Source: Bradyrhizobium campsiandrae (lineage in GTDB: Bacteria; Pseudomonadota; Alphaproteobacteria; Rhizobiales; Xanthobacteraceae). From it: a stretch of DNA of 37,852 bases. The translations under genes were made by a program, and so were the position numbers. The notes under the pieces were generated by a model that worked only from the letters and a program-made list of their open reading frames with translations, did no database searches and was not told the origin of the DNA. The stretch lies in NCBI RefSeq assembly GCF_014529705.1, contig NZ_JAANIH010000079.1, positions 1 to 37,852 of the forward strand, read 5' to 3'. Positions 1-7,751 of the stretch are shown piece by piece (positions within the stretch are counted from its first letter, which is position 1; each line of letters starts with the position of its first letter).

Positions 1-1
1 C

Positions 2-439
2 AGTCTTGCGACCATCGTGGCGGCCTGCGGCGGCGGTACCGGTGTCACCACCTATGCCGAGAACATCGGCGTCATGGCGGCGACGAAGGTCTATTCGACC
101 TTGCTGTTTGCGTTTGCGGCGACCGTGTCGATCGCGCTCGGCTTCTCGCCGAAATTCGGCGCGCTGATCCTGTCGATCCCGGGTCCGGTCATCGGCGGCC
201 TCTCGATCGTGCTGTTCGGATTGATCGCGGCGATGGCCGGCCGGATCTGGGTCGAGAACAAGGTCGACTTCGCCGATCCTGCCAACCTGATCACGGTCGC
301 CGTGGCGCTGACCGCGGGCGCCGGTGACCTCACGCTCAAATTCGGCGCGTTCACGATCGGCGGAATCGGCACCGCGACCTTCGGCGCGATCATCCTGTAC
401 CAGATCCTGACTTCGCCAATCGCGCGCCGCGCGGAATGA
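2..439 (+). CDS. NCS2 family uracil/xanthine permease, C-terminal part
   Basis: This is the 3' end of a nucleobase:cation symporter-2 permease, an inner-membrane carrier of uracil, xanthine or related bases; the 5' part lies outside the window. The reading frame is open from base 2 to the TGA at 437-439. The visible 145 residues include the family motif TTYAENIGV, in which the acidic residue and the following glycine belong to the substrate-binding half of the transporter, followed by several hydrophobic membrane segments and a short charged cytoplasmic tail (ARRAE). The GTG at base 17 is internal and not a start. The exact substrate cannot be told from this fragment; uracil/xanthine is a family-level call. 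Confidence 0.85.
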   Translation, partial: SLATIVAACGGGTGVTTYAENIGVMAATKVYSTLLFAFAATVSIALGFSPKFGALILSIPGPVIGGLSIVLFGLIAAMAGRIWVENKVDFADPANLITVAVALTAGAGDLTLKFGAFTIGGIGTATFGAIILYQILTSPIARRAE

Positions 440-512
440 ATCCCAGCGCTGCGTCAGCGGGACGGAACAAAATCTCGGTTCCATCCATGATGAGACATCC
501 CGGAGAAAACTC

Positions 513-1349
513 ATGCCACAGACCGACCTCTCGACCACCTTTCCGTCACGCCTCGTCGGCCGATATGCGCTGGTGACGGGTGCCTCCCAGGGCATCGGCC
601 GTGCCGTTGCCGTCCGGCTCGCCCAGGAAGGCGCGGCCGTCGCCATCAACTATGTCGATCATCCCGGCAAGGCCGAGGAGACGCTTGCGCTTGTCAGAAC
701 GGGATCGAGTGATCGCGGTCACGGCAAGCTCGACCATGTCATCGTCAAGGCCGACGTCAGCAATGAGCAGGAGGTCGGCGCGATGTTCGAGACCATCCTC
801 GCGCGCTGGGGGCGCCTCGACTGTCTCGTCAACAATGCCGGCTTCCAGCGGGAATCGCCGAGCGAGGCGCTCGATATCGAAACCTATCGCCGCATCATCG
901 ACGTCAATCTCAATGGCGCCGTGCTCTGCGCACAGAAGGCGCTGGCGCATTTCGTCGCACGCGGCGCGGCTGGCTGCATCATCAACTGCTCCAGCGTTCA
1001 CCAGATCGTTCCAAAACCGGGCTATCTCGCCTATTCGATCAGCAAGGGCGGCATGGCCAGCCTGACCCGTACGCTGGCGCTGGAGTTTGCCGCACGCGGC
1101 ATTCGCGTCAATGCCGTCGGCCCCGGCGCGATCGACACGCCAATCAACGCGGCCTGGACCGGCGATTCCGAGAAACGCGATACCGTTACCAGCCACATTC
1201 CGCTCGGCCGTGTCGGCACGCCGGAAGAGATGGCCGCCGTATTCGCCTTCCTCGCCTCGGACGATGCCAGCTACATCACCGGGCAGACCATCTATGCATG
1301 TGGGGGACTGACGCTGTTCCCCGAGTTCCGGGACAATTGGGCAAGTTAG
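513..1349 (+). CDS. SDR family NAD(P)-dependent oxidoreductase (glucose dehydrogenase-like)
   Basis: A classical short-chain dehydrogenase of 278 residues. The nucleotide-binding TGxxxGIG motif is at residues 22-29, NNAG at about 107-110, the catalytic serine near 161 and the YxxxK pair at Tyr174/Lys178, so the active site is complete. The C-terminal TGQTIYACGG stretch is typical of glucose-1-dehydrogenase-like and 3-oxoacyl-ACP-reductase-like SDRs. A GGAGAAA ribosome site lies 8 bases before the ATG. It follows the permease by 73 bases and may be cotranscribed. The substrate is unknown; names such as sugar dehydrogenase for this subgroup rest only on similarity. Confidence 0.9.
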   Translation: MPQTDLSTTFPSRLVGRYALVTGASQGIGRAVAVRLAQEGAAVAINYVDHPGKAEETLALVRTGSSDRGHGKLDHVIVKADVSNEQEVGAMFETILARWGRLDCLVNNAGFQRESPSEALDIETYRRIIDVNLNGAVLCAQKALAHFVARGAAGCIINCSSVHQIVPKPGYLAYSISKGGMASLTRTLALEFAARGIRVNAVGPGAIDTPINAAWTGDSEKRDTVTSHIPLGRVGTPEEMAAVFAFLASDDASYITGQTIYACGGLTLFPEFRDNWAS

Positions 1350-1564
1350 AGGTTCCGGAACACGTATATGTTGTAGTCGGGTAACAGTCGGCAAAAAGCG
1401 GAAAGCACTGCCGATGCTTCCGTGCGACCTCAACCCAACGGTGGATGCACCGTCTGCGATCTCGTTCCACCTTGGCTCTGCGCGACGGATGCTTGTGAGC
1501 GGCTTCCGGCTCGGGCGAATTTCGTGGTCCGACCGAATCGGACTCCGCCAAGCAAGGGACGCAA

Positions 1565-2746
1565 ATGTCTGATGCTGCCGAAGCCATTTTAGATCTGATC
1601 ACGTTAGGTGCACGTGTCGGCCGCCTTTCCAGCAGGGCAGGCTTCGCAGCCAGCATGGTTGCGGTGTCGGTGATGGGCTATACGATGGTTAGGCCTGCGT
1701 CGGCGGGGCAAACCTGTGTCGTCAGTGCGGGGGCGCCCGGAGCTGCGACAGGCAGTCAGGATCTTGCTTGCGGCGCGGGTGCGCTTGCGCAAGGTACCAA
1801 CGCTCAACCCGCGACGGCGATCGGTCAGCTCTCGACGGCAGGGCCCGATGGGACTTCGCTAGGCTTTTTGGCCGGGAGCCATTTGTTTGGTCTGACGGTC
1901 GCGGGCGTCACCAGCATCGGTGCCAACGCCAACGCCGACCTGAATGTTACGGGCCAATACGGCACCGCGGTCGGGGCTAACAGCTATTCTGGCGGCAGCT
2001 ACAGCGTGGCAATCGGCGGCGGTGACGGGGGCGGCGGCGCGGCTGCACGGTCCACCGGCGATAACTCGATCGCGATCGGCGTCAGCAGTAGCGCGGCGGG
2101 CGTTTCTTCGACGGCGATGGGGAATGGCGCCGTCGCATCCGGTTTATCTTCAATCGCGTTGGGAACCGGAGCCGCTGCGACATCCAATACGGCGACCGCG
2201 ATCGGCACGGGCGCCTCTGCAGGCTTTGCAAACTCCACCGCCATCGGCTCAGGCGCGACGGCGACGGCCGCCAATCAGGTCGCGGTTGGCACAGCGAGCA
2301 GTACCTATCGTCTGGCGGGCGTCGCGTCGGCGACGAGTCTTGCGGCGCAGAGCGGCCCGGTCTCCTTTGTGACCACCGACGCGGCCGGCAACCTCGCCAC
2401 ATCGAGCTTCAATCCGGCGAGCCTCACCTCCTTGCAGTCGCAGTTCGCGTCCCTGCAATCGCAAGTCACCTCGTTGCAGTCGCAGGTGATGGACAACAGG
2501 CTCGAGGCGCGCACTGGCACCGCCGTCGCGCTGGCGGCCGGCTCGATGCCGGCACTCCAAGCAGGGCGGAAATTCGCGCTCTCGGCCGGCTATGGCAATT
2601 TCGAAGGCGCCAATGCCTTCGCACTCGGCGCGACCGCCCTGCTGTACGAAGGCAAGAGCTTTGCGGTCGTCGCTAATGCCGGCGGCGGTATCGGATTGGA
2701 ACGCAACGTTGCCGGTGGCCGTGGTGCCATGTCGATCCAGTGGTAG
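1565..2746 (+). CDS. YadA-like trimeric autotransporter adhesin
   Basis: A 393-residue type Vc autotransporter, expected to trimerise in the outer membrane and display an adhesive head. The N-terminus carries a long signal sequence with cleavage likely after PASAG (about residue 48). Residues 80-245 hold degenerate YadA head repeats of the S-x-A-I/L-G type (SIAIG, STAMG, SSIALG, STAIG, NQVAVG). A short coiled-coil stalk follows, with three SLQSQ heptad-like repeats around residues 293-310, then a roughly 75-residue anchor of four beta strands ending in an aromatic residue (Trp), as beta-barrel proteins usually do. It is short for the family. The start has an AAGGGA site; a later ATG at 1655 would give a more ordinary signal peptide. 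The binding target is unknown. Confidence 0.85.
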   Translation: MSDAAEAILDLITLGARVGRLSSRAGFAASMVAVSVMGYTMVRPASAGQTCVVSAGAPGAATGSQDLACGAGALAQGTNAQPATAIGQLSTAGPDGTSLGFLAGSHLFGLTVAGVTSIGANANADLNVTGQYGTAVGANSYSGGSYSVAIGGGDGGGGAAARSTGDNSIAIGVSSSAAGVSSTAMGNGAVASGLSSIALGTGAAATSNTATAIGTGASAGFANSTAIGSGATATAANQVAVGTASSTYRLAGVASATSLAAQSGPVSFVTTDAAGNLATSSFNPASLTSLQSQFASLQSQVTSLQSQVMDNRLEARTGTAVALAAGSMPALQAGRKFALSAGYGNFEGANAFALGATALLYEGKSFAVVANAGGGIGLERNVAGGRGAMSIQW

Positions 2747-2762
2747 CAATGACGCGCTTGTC

Positions 2763-3356
2763 ATGACGCTGCGCTGGCTGAGTGCTGGACTTGGTGTTCC
2801 GGTCGTCGGGCTGTTGATCCTCGGCGCGGTGACAACATCCGCACAGCAAACGCCTGCGCAGCCGCACCAGACGTCACCCCAGCAGCAACCGACGGCCAAG
2901 CCGGCGAACATCGACCGCAATGGCGTGCTGATGCTGATCCGCTCGACGCTGCTCGCACTCGACCATGCCAACAAGACCGGGAACTATACCGTGCTGCGCG
3001 ATCTCGGCGCGCCCGGATTCCAGGTCAACACCGCAGCGAAGCTCGCGGAGATCTTCGCCAAGCAGCGCGGCGAGAAGCTGGACCTCTCCGGTGTGGCGGT
3101 GATCGATCCGCAATTGTCGCTGCTGCCGCAGATCGAGCCGAATGGATTTCTGCACATGGCGGGATTTTTTCCATCGGTGCCCTCCCAGGTGAATTTCGAA
3201 TTGTTGTTTGCGCCGGTCGAAGGGCAATGGCGCGTGTTCGGCGTATCGTTGTCGGTCGGACAGTCCGCGCCGGTAGCGCCTGAGCCTCCGGCCGAGAAGG
3301 CTGTCGTCTCGCAGAGGCAGGCCGCACCGCCGAAACCGGCCGTTTCTGCAAAATAG
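2763..3356 (+). CDS. hypothetical secreted protein, partner of the adhesin gene
   Basis: I do not recognise this family. The frame is open from 2592, but the first ATG after the adhesin stop, at 2763, gives a clean signal peptide (hydrophobic VPVVGLLILGAV, cleavage near TSAQ), so I chose it; the product is 197 residues. A Gln/Pro-rich linker (residues 28-46) precedes a folded domain of about 120 residues with alternating hydrophobic strands and a helix starting NGVLMLIRSTLLALDHAN. This looks like a small alpha/beta fold such as NTF2-like, but that is a guess. A second Pro/Ala-rich tail follows. It sits 16 bases after the adhesin and is probably cotranscribed, so a periplasmic role linked to the adhesin is possible. 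Confidence 0.75.
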   Translation: MTLRWLSAGLGVPVVGLLILGAVTTSAQQTPAQPHQTSPQQQPTAKPANIDRNGVLMLIRSTLLALDHANKTGNYTVLRDLGAPGFQVNTAAKLAEIFAKQRGEKLDLSGVAVIDPQLSLLPQIEPNGFLHMAGFFPSVPSQVNFELLFAPVEGQWRVFGVSLSVGQSAPVAPEPPAEKAVVSQRQAAPPKPAVSAK

Positions 3357-3467
3357 CCGATGCCGCCTTCATTGCTGCGATCGTCGCGCACCATCGAGCG
3401 TGGCAGGGAGGAGGACTCTTGCCGCTTCGGCATGCAGCGTGCCTTTAAAATTCGCGCGCACGACGTT

Positions 3468-3497
3468 TTGCAGGCGTCAGCAATCTTGTGGTAGAGT
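3468..3497 (+). promoter_or_regulatory. possible promoter for the LuxR-type gene
   Basis: TTGCAG at 3468-3473 and TAGAGT at 3492-3497 are 18 bases apart and lie 48 bases before the LuxR-type start. The -35 and -10 matches are moderate. The preceding 100 bases hold no supported gene. Confidence 0.3.
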
Positions 3498-3544
3498 GTT
3501 ACTGAAGGCGCCAATGCCCTGCATGTCGTTTGGAATGATGAAAG

Positions 3545-4681
3545 TTGGCCGTGACGTCTGAAGCTGCTCGGCTGTCGGAGCTCATCGGCCTGATTTACGA
3601 CGCGGCGCTCGATCCCGCTCTGTGGCCGCATGCCCTCGGGCAAGCCTGTCTGTTCGTCGGCGGCTCCTCGGGCGCCCTGTTCTGGCACGATGCAGCCACG
3701 GAGGAATCCGCGGCGTTGCATATGTTCAACGAGGATCCGCACTACACTCAGCTCTATTTCGAAAAATATCTTCCCCTCAATCCGTGTTTTCCGGCCGGCG
3801 CGTTTATCGAGGCCGGCGTCGTGTGGGGATCCACCGACCTCATTCCCTTCGAGGAGATCGTGGAGACCCGATTCTACGCGGAGTGGATGAAGCCACAGGG
3901 CATCATCGATGCGCTCGGCACCAATCTGGAGAAGAGCGCAACCAGCGCCTCCGTCCTTGCGGTCCGGATGCACGAAGAGGACGGCCTTGCCGACGCCGAC
4001 GATCGTCGCAGGCTCGGGCTGCTCGTTCCGCATTTTCAGCGCGCGGTCGCGATCGGGCGGTTATTCGACCAGGGCAGGACGTCGCAGGCCGTCCTGACCG
4101 AGACGCTCGATCATGTCTCGGCGGCCGTCTTTCTGGTGGGTCCCGCCGGACGTCTCGTCTTTACCAATCAGCCGGCTCGTCTCATGCTTGACGAGGCGGT
4201 CCTGGTGGGCGAACGGAACGGCGCATTGATGGCGCTGTCACCCGAGGCTCATCGCGCGCTACGTGATGCGCTTCTCGCCGCCGAGAACGGCAACGCGACC
4301 GCTGATCGCGGCGGCTCAATTCCGATCGTCAACTCGCATGGACGCTGGTTTGCGGATGTGCTGCCATTGACCTCGGGCGATCGGCAGCGCGCCGGCGCGC
4401 TGCATTCTGCCGTCGCTGCGGTCTTCGTCCGCAAGACTTCGTTGGCGAGTCCGCCGCCACTCGAGGCGCTGGCCAGGATGTACAAGCTCACGGCCAGCGA
4501 GATCCGCGTGCTCGATGCCGTCATGAAGGTGAGCGGCGTGAGGGCGCTGGCGGAGGCTCTCGGACTGACGCAGGCGACCGTCAAGACTCATCTCCACAAC
4601 GTGTTCCGCAAGACCGGCACCGCACGGCAGAGTGAGCTCGTGAAGCTCGTCGCCGGCTTCGCACCCCCCGAGCACGGTTGA
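3545..4681 (+). CDS. LuxR-type helix-turn-helix transcriptional regulator
   Basis: A 378-residue regulator with a LuxR/GerE-type DNA-binding domain at the C-terminus (residues about 312-372). It has the typical LTASEIRVLDAV entry and the recognition helix region LTQATVKTHLHNVFRKTG. The N-terminal 300 residues show no response-regulator aspartate pocket and no clear AHL-binding signature; the segment around residues 190-290 could be PAS-like (VFLVGPAGRLVFTN). No ATG fits the frame start: TTG at 3545 has GGA 10 bases upstream, while GTG at 3551 is an alternative. It stands alone between the adhesin pair and the sirtuin, so its target is unclear; the adhesin operon is a reasonable candidate. Confidence 0.85.
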   Translation: MAVTSEAARLSELIGLIYDAALDPALWPHALGQACLFVGGSSGALFWHDAATEESAALHMFNEDPHYTQLYFEKYLPLNPCFPAGAFIEAGVVWGSTDLIPFEEIVETRFYAEWMKPQGIIDALGTNLEKSATSASVLAVRMHEEDGLADADDRRRLGLLVPHFQRAVAIGRLFDQGRTSQAVLTETLDHVSAAVFLVGPAGRLVFTNQPARLMLDEAVLVGERNGALMALSPEAHRALRDALLAAENGNATADRGGSIPIVNSHGRWFADVLPLTSGDRQRAGALHSAVAAVFVRKTSLASPPPLEALARMYKLTASEIRVLDAVMKVSGVRALAEALGLTQATVKTHLHNVFRKTGTARQSELVKLVAGFAPPEHG

Positions 4682-4718
4682 TCTGGCAAAATGTCGCGGC
4701 GCAGATTACATCTGCGCC

Positions 4719-5525
4719 ATGGCAAACCCTCCGCTCCAGGAATTCGTCGAACGACACGAAAAGCTCTTCGTGCTGACCGGTGCCGGCTGCAGCACCAATT
4801 CGGGCATTCCCGACTATCGCGACCGAAACGGCAACTGGAAGCGGACTCAGCCGGTCAATTTTCAGGCCTTCATGACGGAAGAGCCGACGCGCCAGCGCTA
4901 TTGGGCGCGCAGCCTGATCGGCTGGCGGCGGTTCGGACAGGCCCGGCCGAACGATGCGCATCATGCGCTGGCCCGGCTCGAGGCGAGTGGACGCTGCGAG
5001 ATGCTGCTGACCCAGAACGTCGACCGGTTGCATCAATCCGCCGGCCATCGTCAGGTGATCGATTTGCACGGGAGGCTCGATCTCGTCCGTTGCATGGGCT
5101 GCGGCCGGAAGACGCCGCGGAGCGAATTCCAGCACACGCTCGCCCGCGCCAATTCGGAATGGCTGACGCTCGACGCTGCGGATGCGCCCGATGGCGATGC
5201 CGATCTGGACCATGCCGATTTCTCGTCGTTCAGGGTGCCGCCCTGTGAGGCTTGCGGTGGCATCCTCAAACCTGACGTTGTGTTCTTCGGCGAGAACGTC
5301 CCTCGCGACGTGGTCGCGACCGCGCAGGACCATCTGTCGCAGGCCGACGCCATGCTGATCGTCGGCTCGTCGCTGATGGTCTATTCCGGCTTTCGCTTCG
5401 TGCAGGCGGCGGCGCGCCGGCAAATCCCGATCGCCGCCGTCAATCTCGGACGCACCCGTGCCGACGATCTGCTGACGCTGAAGGTCGAGGAGCGCTGCGA
5501 GGCAGCGCTTGCATTCCTGCTCTGA
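4719..5525 (+). CDS. SIR2 family NAD-dependent protein deacylase (SIRT4-like)
   Basis: A sirtuin of 268 residues, which would remove acyl groups from lysine side chains using NAD+. The NAD-binding motif TGAGCSTNSGIPDYR starts at residue 20, TQNVD is at 98-102 and the catalytic histidine of LHG is His117. The structural zinc is bound by two CxxC pairs, Cys125/Cys128 and Cys176/Cys179, and the KPDVVFFGE and VGSS motifs follow. The GAGCSTNSGIPDYR form is characteristic of class II sirtuins (human SIRT4 group) rather than of CobB. All key residues are present. It follows the LuxR-type gene by 37 bases in the same direction. The protein or metabolic target is not indicated by neighbours. Confidence 0.92.
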   Translation: MANPPLQEFVERHEKLFVLTGAGCSTNSGIPDYRDRNGNWKRTQPVNFQAFMTEEPTRQRYWARSLIGWRRFGQARPNDAHHALARLEASGRCEMLLTQNVDRLHQSAGHRQVIDLHGRLDLVRCMGCGRKTPRSEFQHTLARANSEWLTLDAADAPDGDADLDHADFSSFRVPPCEACGGILKPDVVFFGENVPRDVVATAQDHLSQADAMLIVGSSLMVYSGFRFVQAAARRQIPIAAVNLGRTRADDLLTLKVEERCEAALAFLL

Positions 5526-5548
5526 TCTGACGCCGGACCAACACGTCT

Positions 5549-5577
5549 TGCCTATTGCATAGGTGCCAAGCAGAATA
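5549..5577 (+). promoter_or_regulatory. possible promoter of the hydantoinase-TRAP operon
   Basis: TTGCCT at 5549-5554 and CAGAAT at about 5572-5577 are 17 bases apart in the 139-base gap before hyuA. A small inverted repeat CCTAT-TGC-ATAGG (5551-5563) overlaps the -35 element and could be an operator. Both matches are modest. Confidence 0.3.
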
Positions 5578-5664
5578 GCTCGGTGTCGCGCTTTCACGTG
5601 CTCGATGGCATGGAAATTGCTGCGTTTTCGCCCTGAGTTTTGACGATCAGCCGGAGAATTTGGA

Positions 5665-7749
5665 ATGCTTGAGGGAGCCGAAGTGCGGCTTGCCGTGGAT
5701 ATTGGTGGCACGTTCACCGACATCGTGCTTGACGTGGGCGAGGTGCGCAAAACCCGCAAGGTGCTGACGACGCCGCAGCGGCCCGAACAGGCGGTGCTGG
5801 ACGGCATGCGTCTCATTTTGACTGATGCGTGCGCGCATATCAGCGACATCGACGTCTTCATTCACGGCACGACGCTCGCGACCAACGCCATCATCGAGCG
5901 GCGCGGCGCAAAGACGGCATTGATTGCAACCGATGGCTTTCGCGACGTGCTCGATATCGGCACCGAGAGTCGCTACGACCAGTATGACCTCACCATCGAC
6001 AAGCCGAAGCCGCTGGCGCCACGCGGCCTGCGTTTCACCGTGCCGGAGCGCATCGACGCTCATGGTGCCGTTCGGCTCCCGCTGGACGAGGCGGCGGTGC
6101 GAGCACTCGCGCCGAAATTGCGCGAACTGAAGGTTGAGAGCGTCGCGATCGCCTTCCTGCACTCCTATGCCAATCCCGAGCACGAGCGTCGCGCGGCTGC
6201 GATCATCGGTGAGGAGATGCCCGGCGTCTCCGTGACGGTGTCGTCGGCTGTCTGTCCCGAGATCCGCGAATATGAGCGCACTTCGACCGCCGTTGCCAAT
6301 GCCTATGTGCAGCCGCTGATCGACGGCTATCTCGCGCGCATGGCGGAGGCGCTGCAGATCGAGCAGTTTCGCGGCGCGATCTATCTCGTCACGTCGGGCG
6401 GCGGCGTCACCTCGATCGAGACGGCGCGGCGCTTTCCGGTGCGCCTCGTCGAATCCGGTCCCGCCGGCGGCGCCATCTTCGCGGCGCAGATTGCGGCGCG
6501 TCTCGGTGAGAGCAAGGTGCTCTCCTTCGACATGGGCGGCACCACTGCAAAGATCTGTCTCATCGAAAAGTATCAGCCGGAGACCTCGCGCGTGTTCGAG
6601 GTCGATCGCGCGGCGCGCTTTCTGAAGGGCTCCGGCCTGCCGGTGCGCATTCCCGTGATCGAGATGGTCGAGATCGGCGCCGGTGGCGGCTCGATTGCCC
6701 ATGTCGACGCCATGAAACGCGTCACCGTCGGCCCTGAGAGCGCCTCGTCGGAGCCGGGCCCCGCCTGCTACGGCCGTGGTGGCGAGCGCCCGGCCGTGAC
6801 GGATGCGGACGTCGCGCTCGGCATGATCGACCCCGACGCCTTTGCCGGCGGCACGATCAAGCTCGATCCGGAGTTGTCAAAGAAGGCCCTGCTGAGCAGC
6901 GTCGGCAATGCGCTCGGCCTGTCGGCGGAGACCGCGGCCTATGCCGTGCACGAGGTCGTCTGCGAGAACATGGCGAGCGCGGCGCGCGTGCATGCGGTCG
7001 AACGTGGCGAGATCGTCGGTCAGCACACCCTGATCGCCTTTGGCGGCGCGGCGCCCCTGCATGCGGCCCGTGTCGCCGAGAAGATTGGCGTCTCCCGTGT
7101 GATCGTGCCCTCGAATGCCGGCGTCGGCTCGGCGGTCGGATTCCTCGCAGCTCCCATCGCCTATGAGCTGGTGCGCAGCCGTCACGTCCGGCTCGACGAT
7201 TTCGACACCAAGGCCGTGTCCGAGCTGTTGCAGGAGATGGTGACCGAAGCGCGCGCGCTGGTCGAGCCCGGCGCTGCCGGCGCGCCGGTGCGCGAACGCC
7301 GCGCCGCCTTCATGCGTTATGTCGGCCAGGGCCACGAGATCACGGTGGAGCTGCCGAACCGGCCGCTGACATCGGCCGATCTTGCAGGCCTCCGCCAGAA
7401 GTTCGAGGCGGATTATGCGGCGATGTTCGAGCGGCCGATCCCGGGCGCGGCGATCGAGGTGCTGAGCTGGTCGGTGCTCGCGACGACGGAGGCGCGCAAT
7501 CCATCTGTCGTCGCCGCCGTCGCGCGCAAGCCGGCCGCGAAAGCCTCGGGCAGCCGCAAGTTCTTCGACGGCCGCGCAGGCGAAGTGATCGAGATCCCGC
7601 TCTACCGCCGCGAGGACATGGCGCCTGGCGCGACCATCGCGGGCCCCGCGGTGATCGCCGAGGACGAAACCTCCACCTTCGTCTCGACGAGTTTCGATGC
7701 CCATATCGACGGTGCGGGCAGCATCGTCATGGAACGGAAGGCAGCCTGA
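5665..7749 (+). CDS. hyuA: hydantoinase/oxoprolinase family protein, subunit A
   Basis: A 694-residue ATP-dependent amidohydrolase subunit of the N-methylhydantoinase A / 5-oxoprolinase / acetone carboxylase family. The N-terminal acetokinase-like ATPase lobe starts with AVDIGGTFTDIVLD at residue 10, and a second phosphate-binding loop SFDMGGTTAK is near residue 290. GAGGGSIAHVD (about 337) and the C-terminal hydantoinase A domain with AFGGAAPLHA (about 455) are conserved. GGAG lies about 10 bases before the ATG. Subunit B follows after 2 bases, so the two are translationally linked and should form a heteromer. The family opens cyclic amides or carboxylates ketones at ATP cost; the actual substrate is not readable from sequence, but the TRAP transporter in the same operon suggests an imported organic acid or cyclic imide. 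Confidence 0.93.
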   Translation: MLEGAEVRLAVDIGGTFTDIVLDVGEVRKTRKVLTTPQRPEQAVLDGMRLILTDACAHISDIDVFIHGTTLATNAIIERRGAKTALIATDGFRDVLDIGTESRYDQYDLTIDKPKPLAPRGLRFTVPERIDAHGAVRLPLDEAAVRALAPKLRELKVESVAIAFLHSYANPEHERRAAAIIGEEMPGVSVTVSSAVCPEIREYERTSTAVANAYVQPLIDGYLARMAEALQIEQFRGAIYLVTSGGGVTSIETARRFPVRLVESGPAGGAIFAAQIAARLGESKVLSFDMGGTTAKICLIEKYQPETSRVFEVDRAARFLKGSGLPVRIPVIEMVEIGAGGGSIAHVDAMKRVTVGPESASSEPGPACYGRGGERPAVTDADVALGMIDPDAFAGGTIKLDPELSKKALLSSVGNALGLSAETAAYAVHEVVCENMASAARVHAVERGEIVGQHTLIAFGGAAPLHAARVAEKIGVSRVIVPSNAGVGSAVGFLAAPIAYELVRSRHVRLDDFDTKAVSELLQEMVTEARALVEPGAAGAPVRERRAAFMRYVGQGHEITVELPNRPLTSADLAGLRQKFEADYAAMFERPIPGAAIEVLSWSVLATTEARNPSVVAAVARKPAAKASGSRKFFDGRAGEVIEIPLYRREDMAPGATIAGPAVIAEDETSTFVSTSFDAHIDGAGSIVMERKAA

Positions 7750-7751
7750 TC

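Noticed and set aside
1352..1361. GTTCCGGAAC palindrome just after the first SDR gene
   Set aside because: Only 10 bp, no partner site and too near the stop codon to assign a role.
5647..6702. Long minus-strand frame opposite hyuA
   Set aside because: Its translation is rich in His, Arg and Asp with no domain pattern; the plus strand encodes a complete HyuA.
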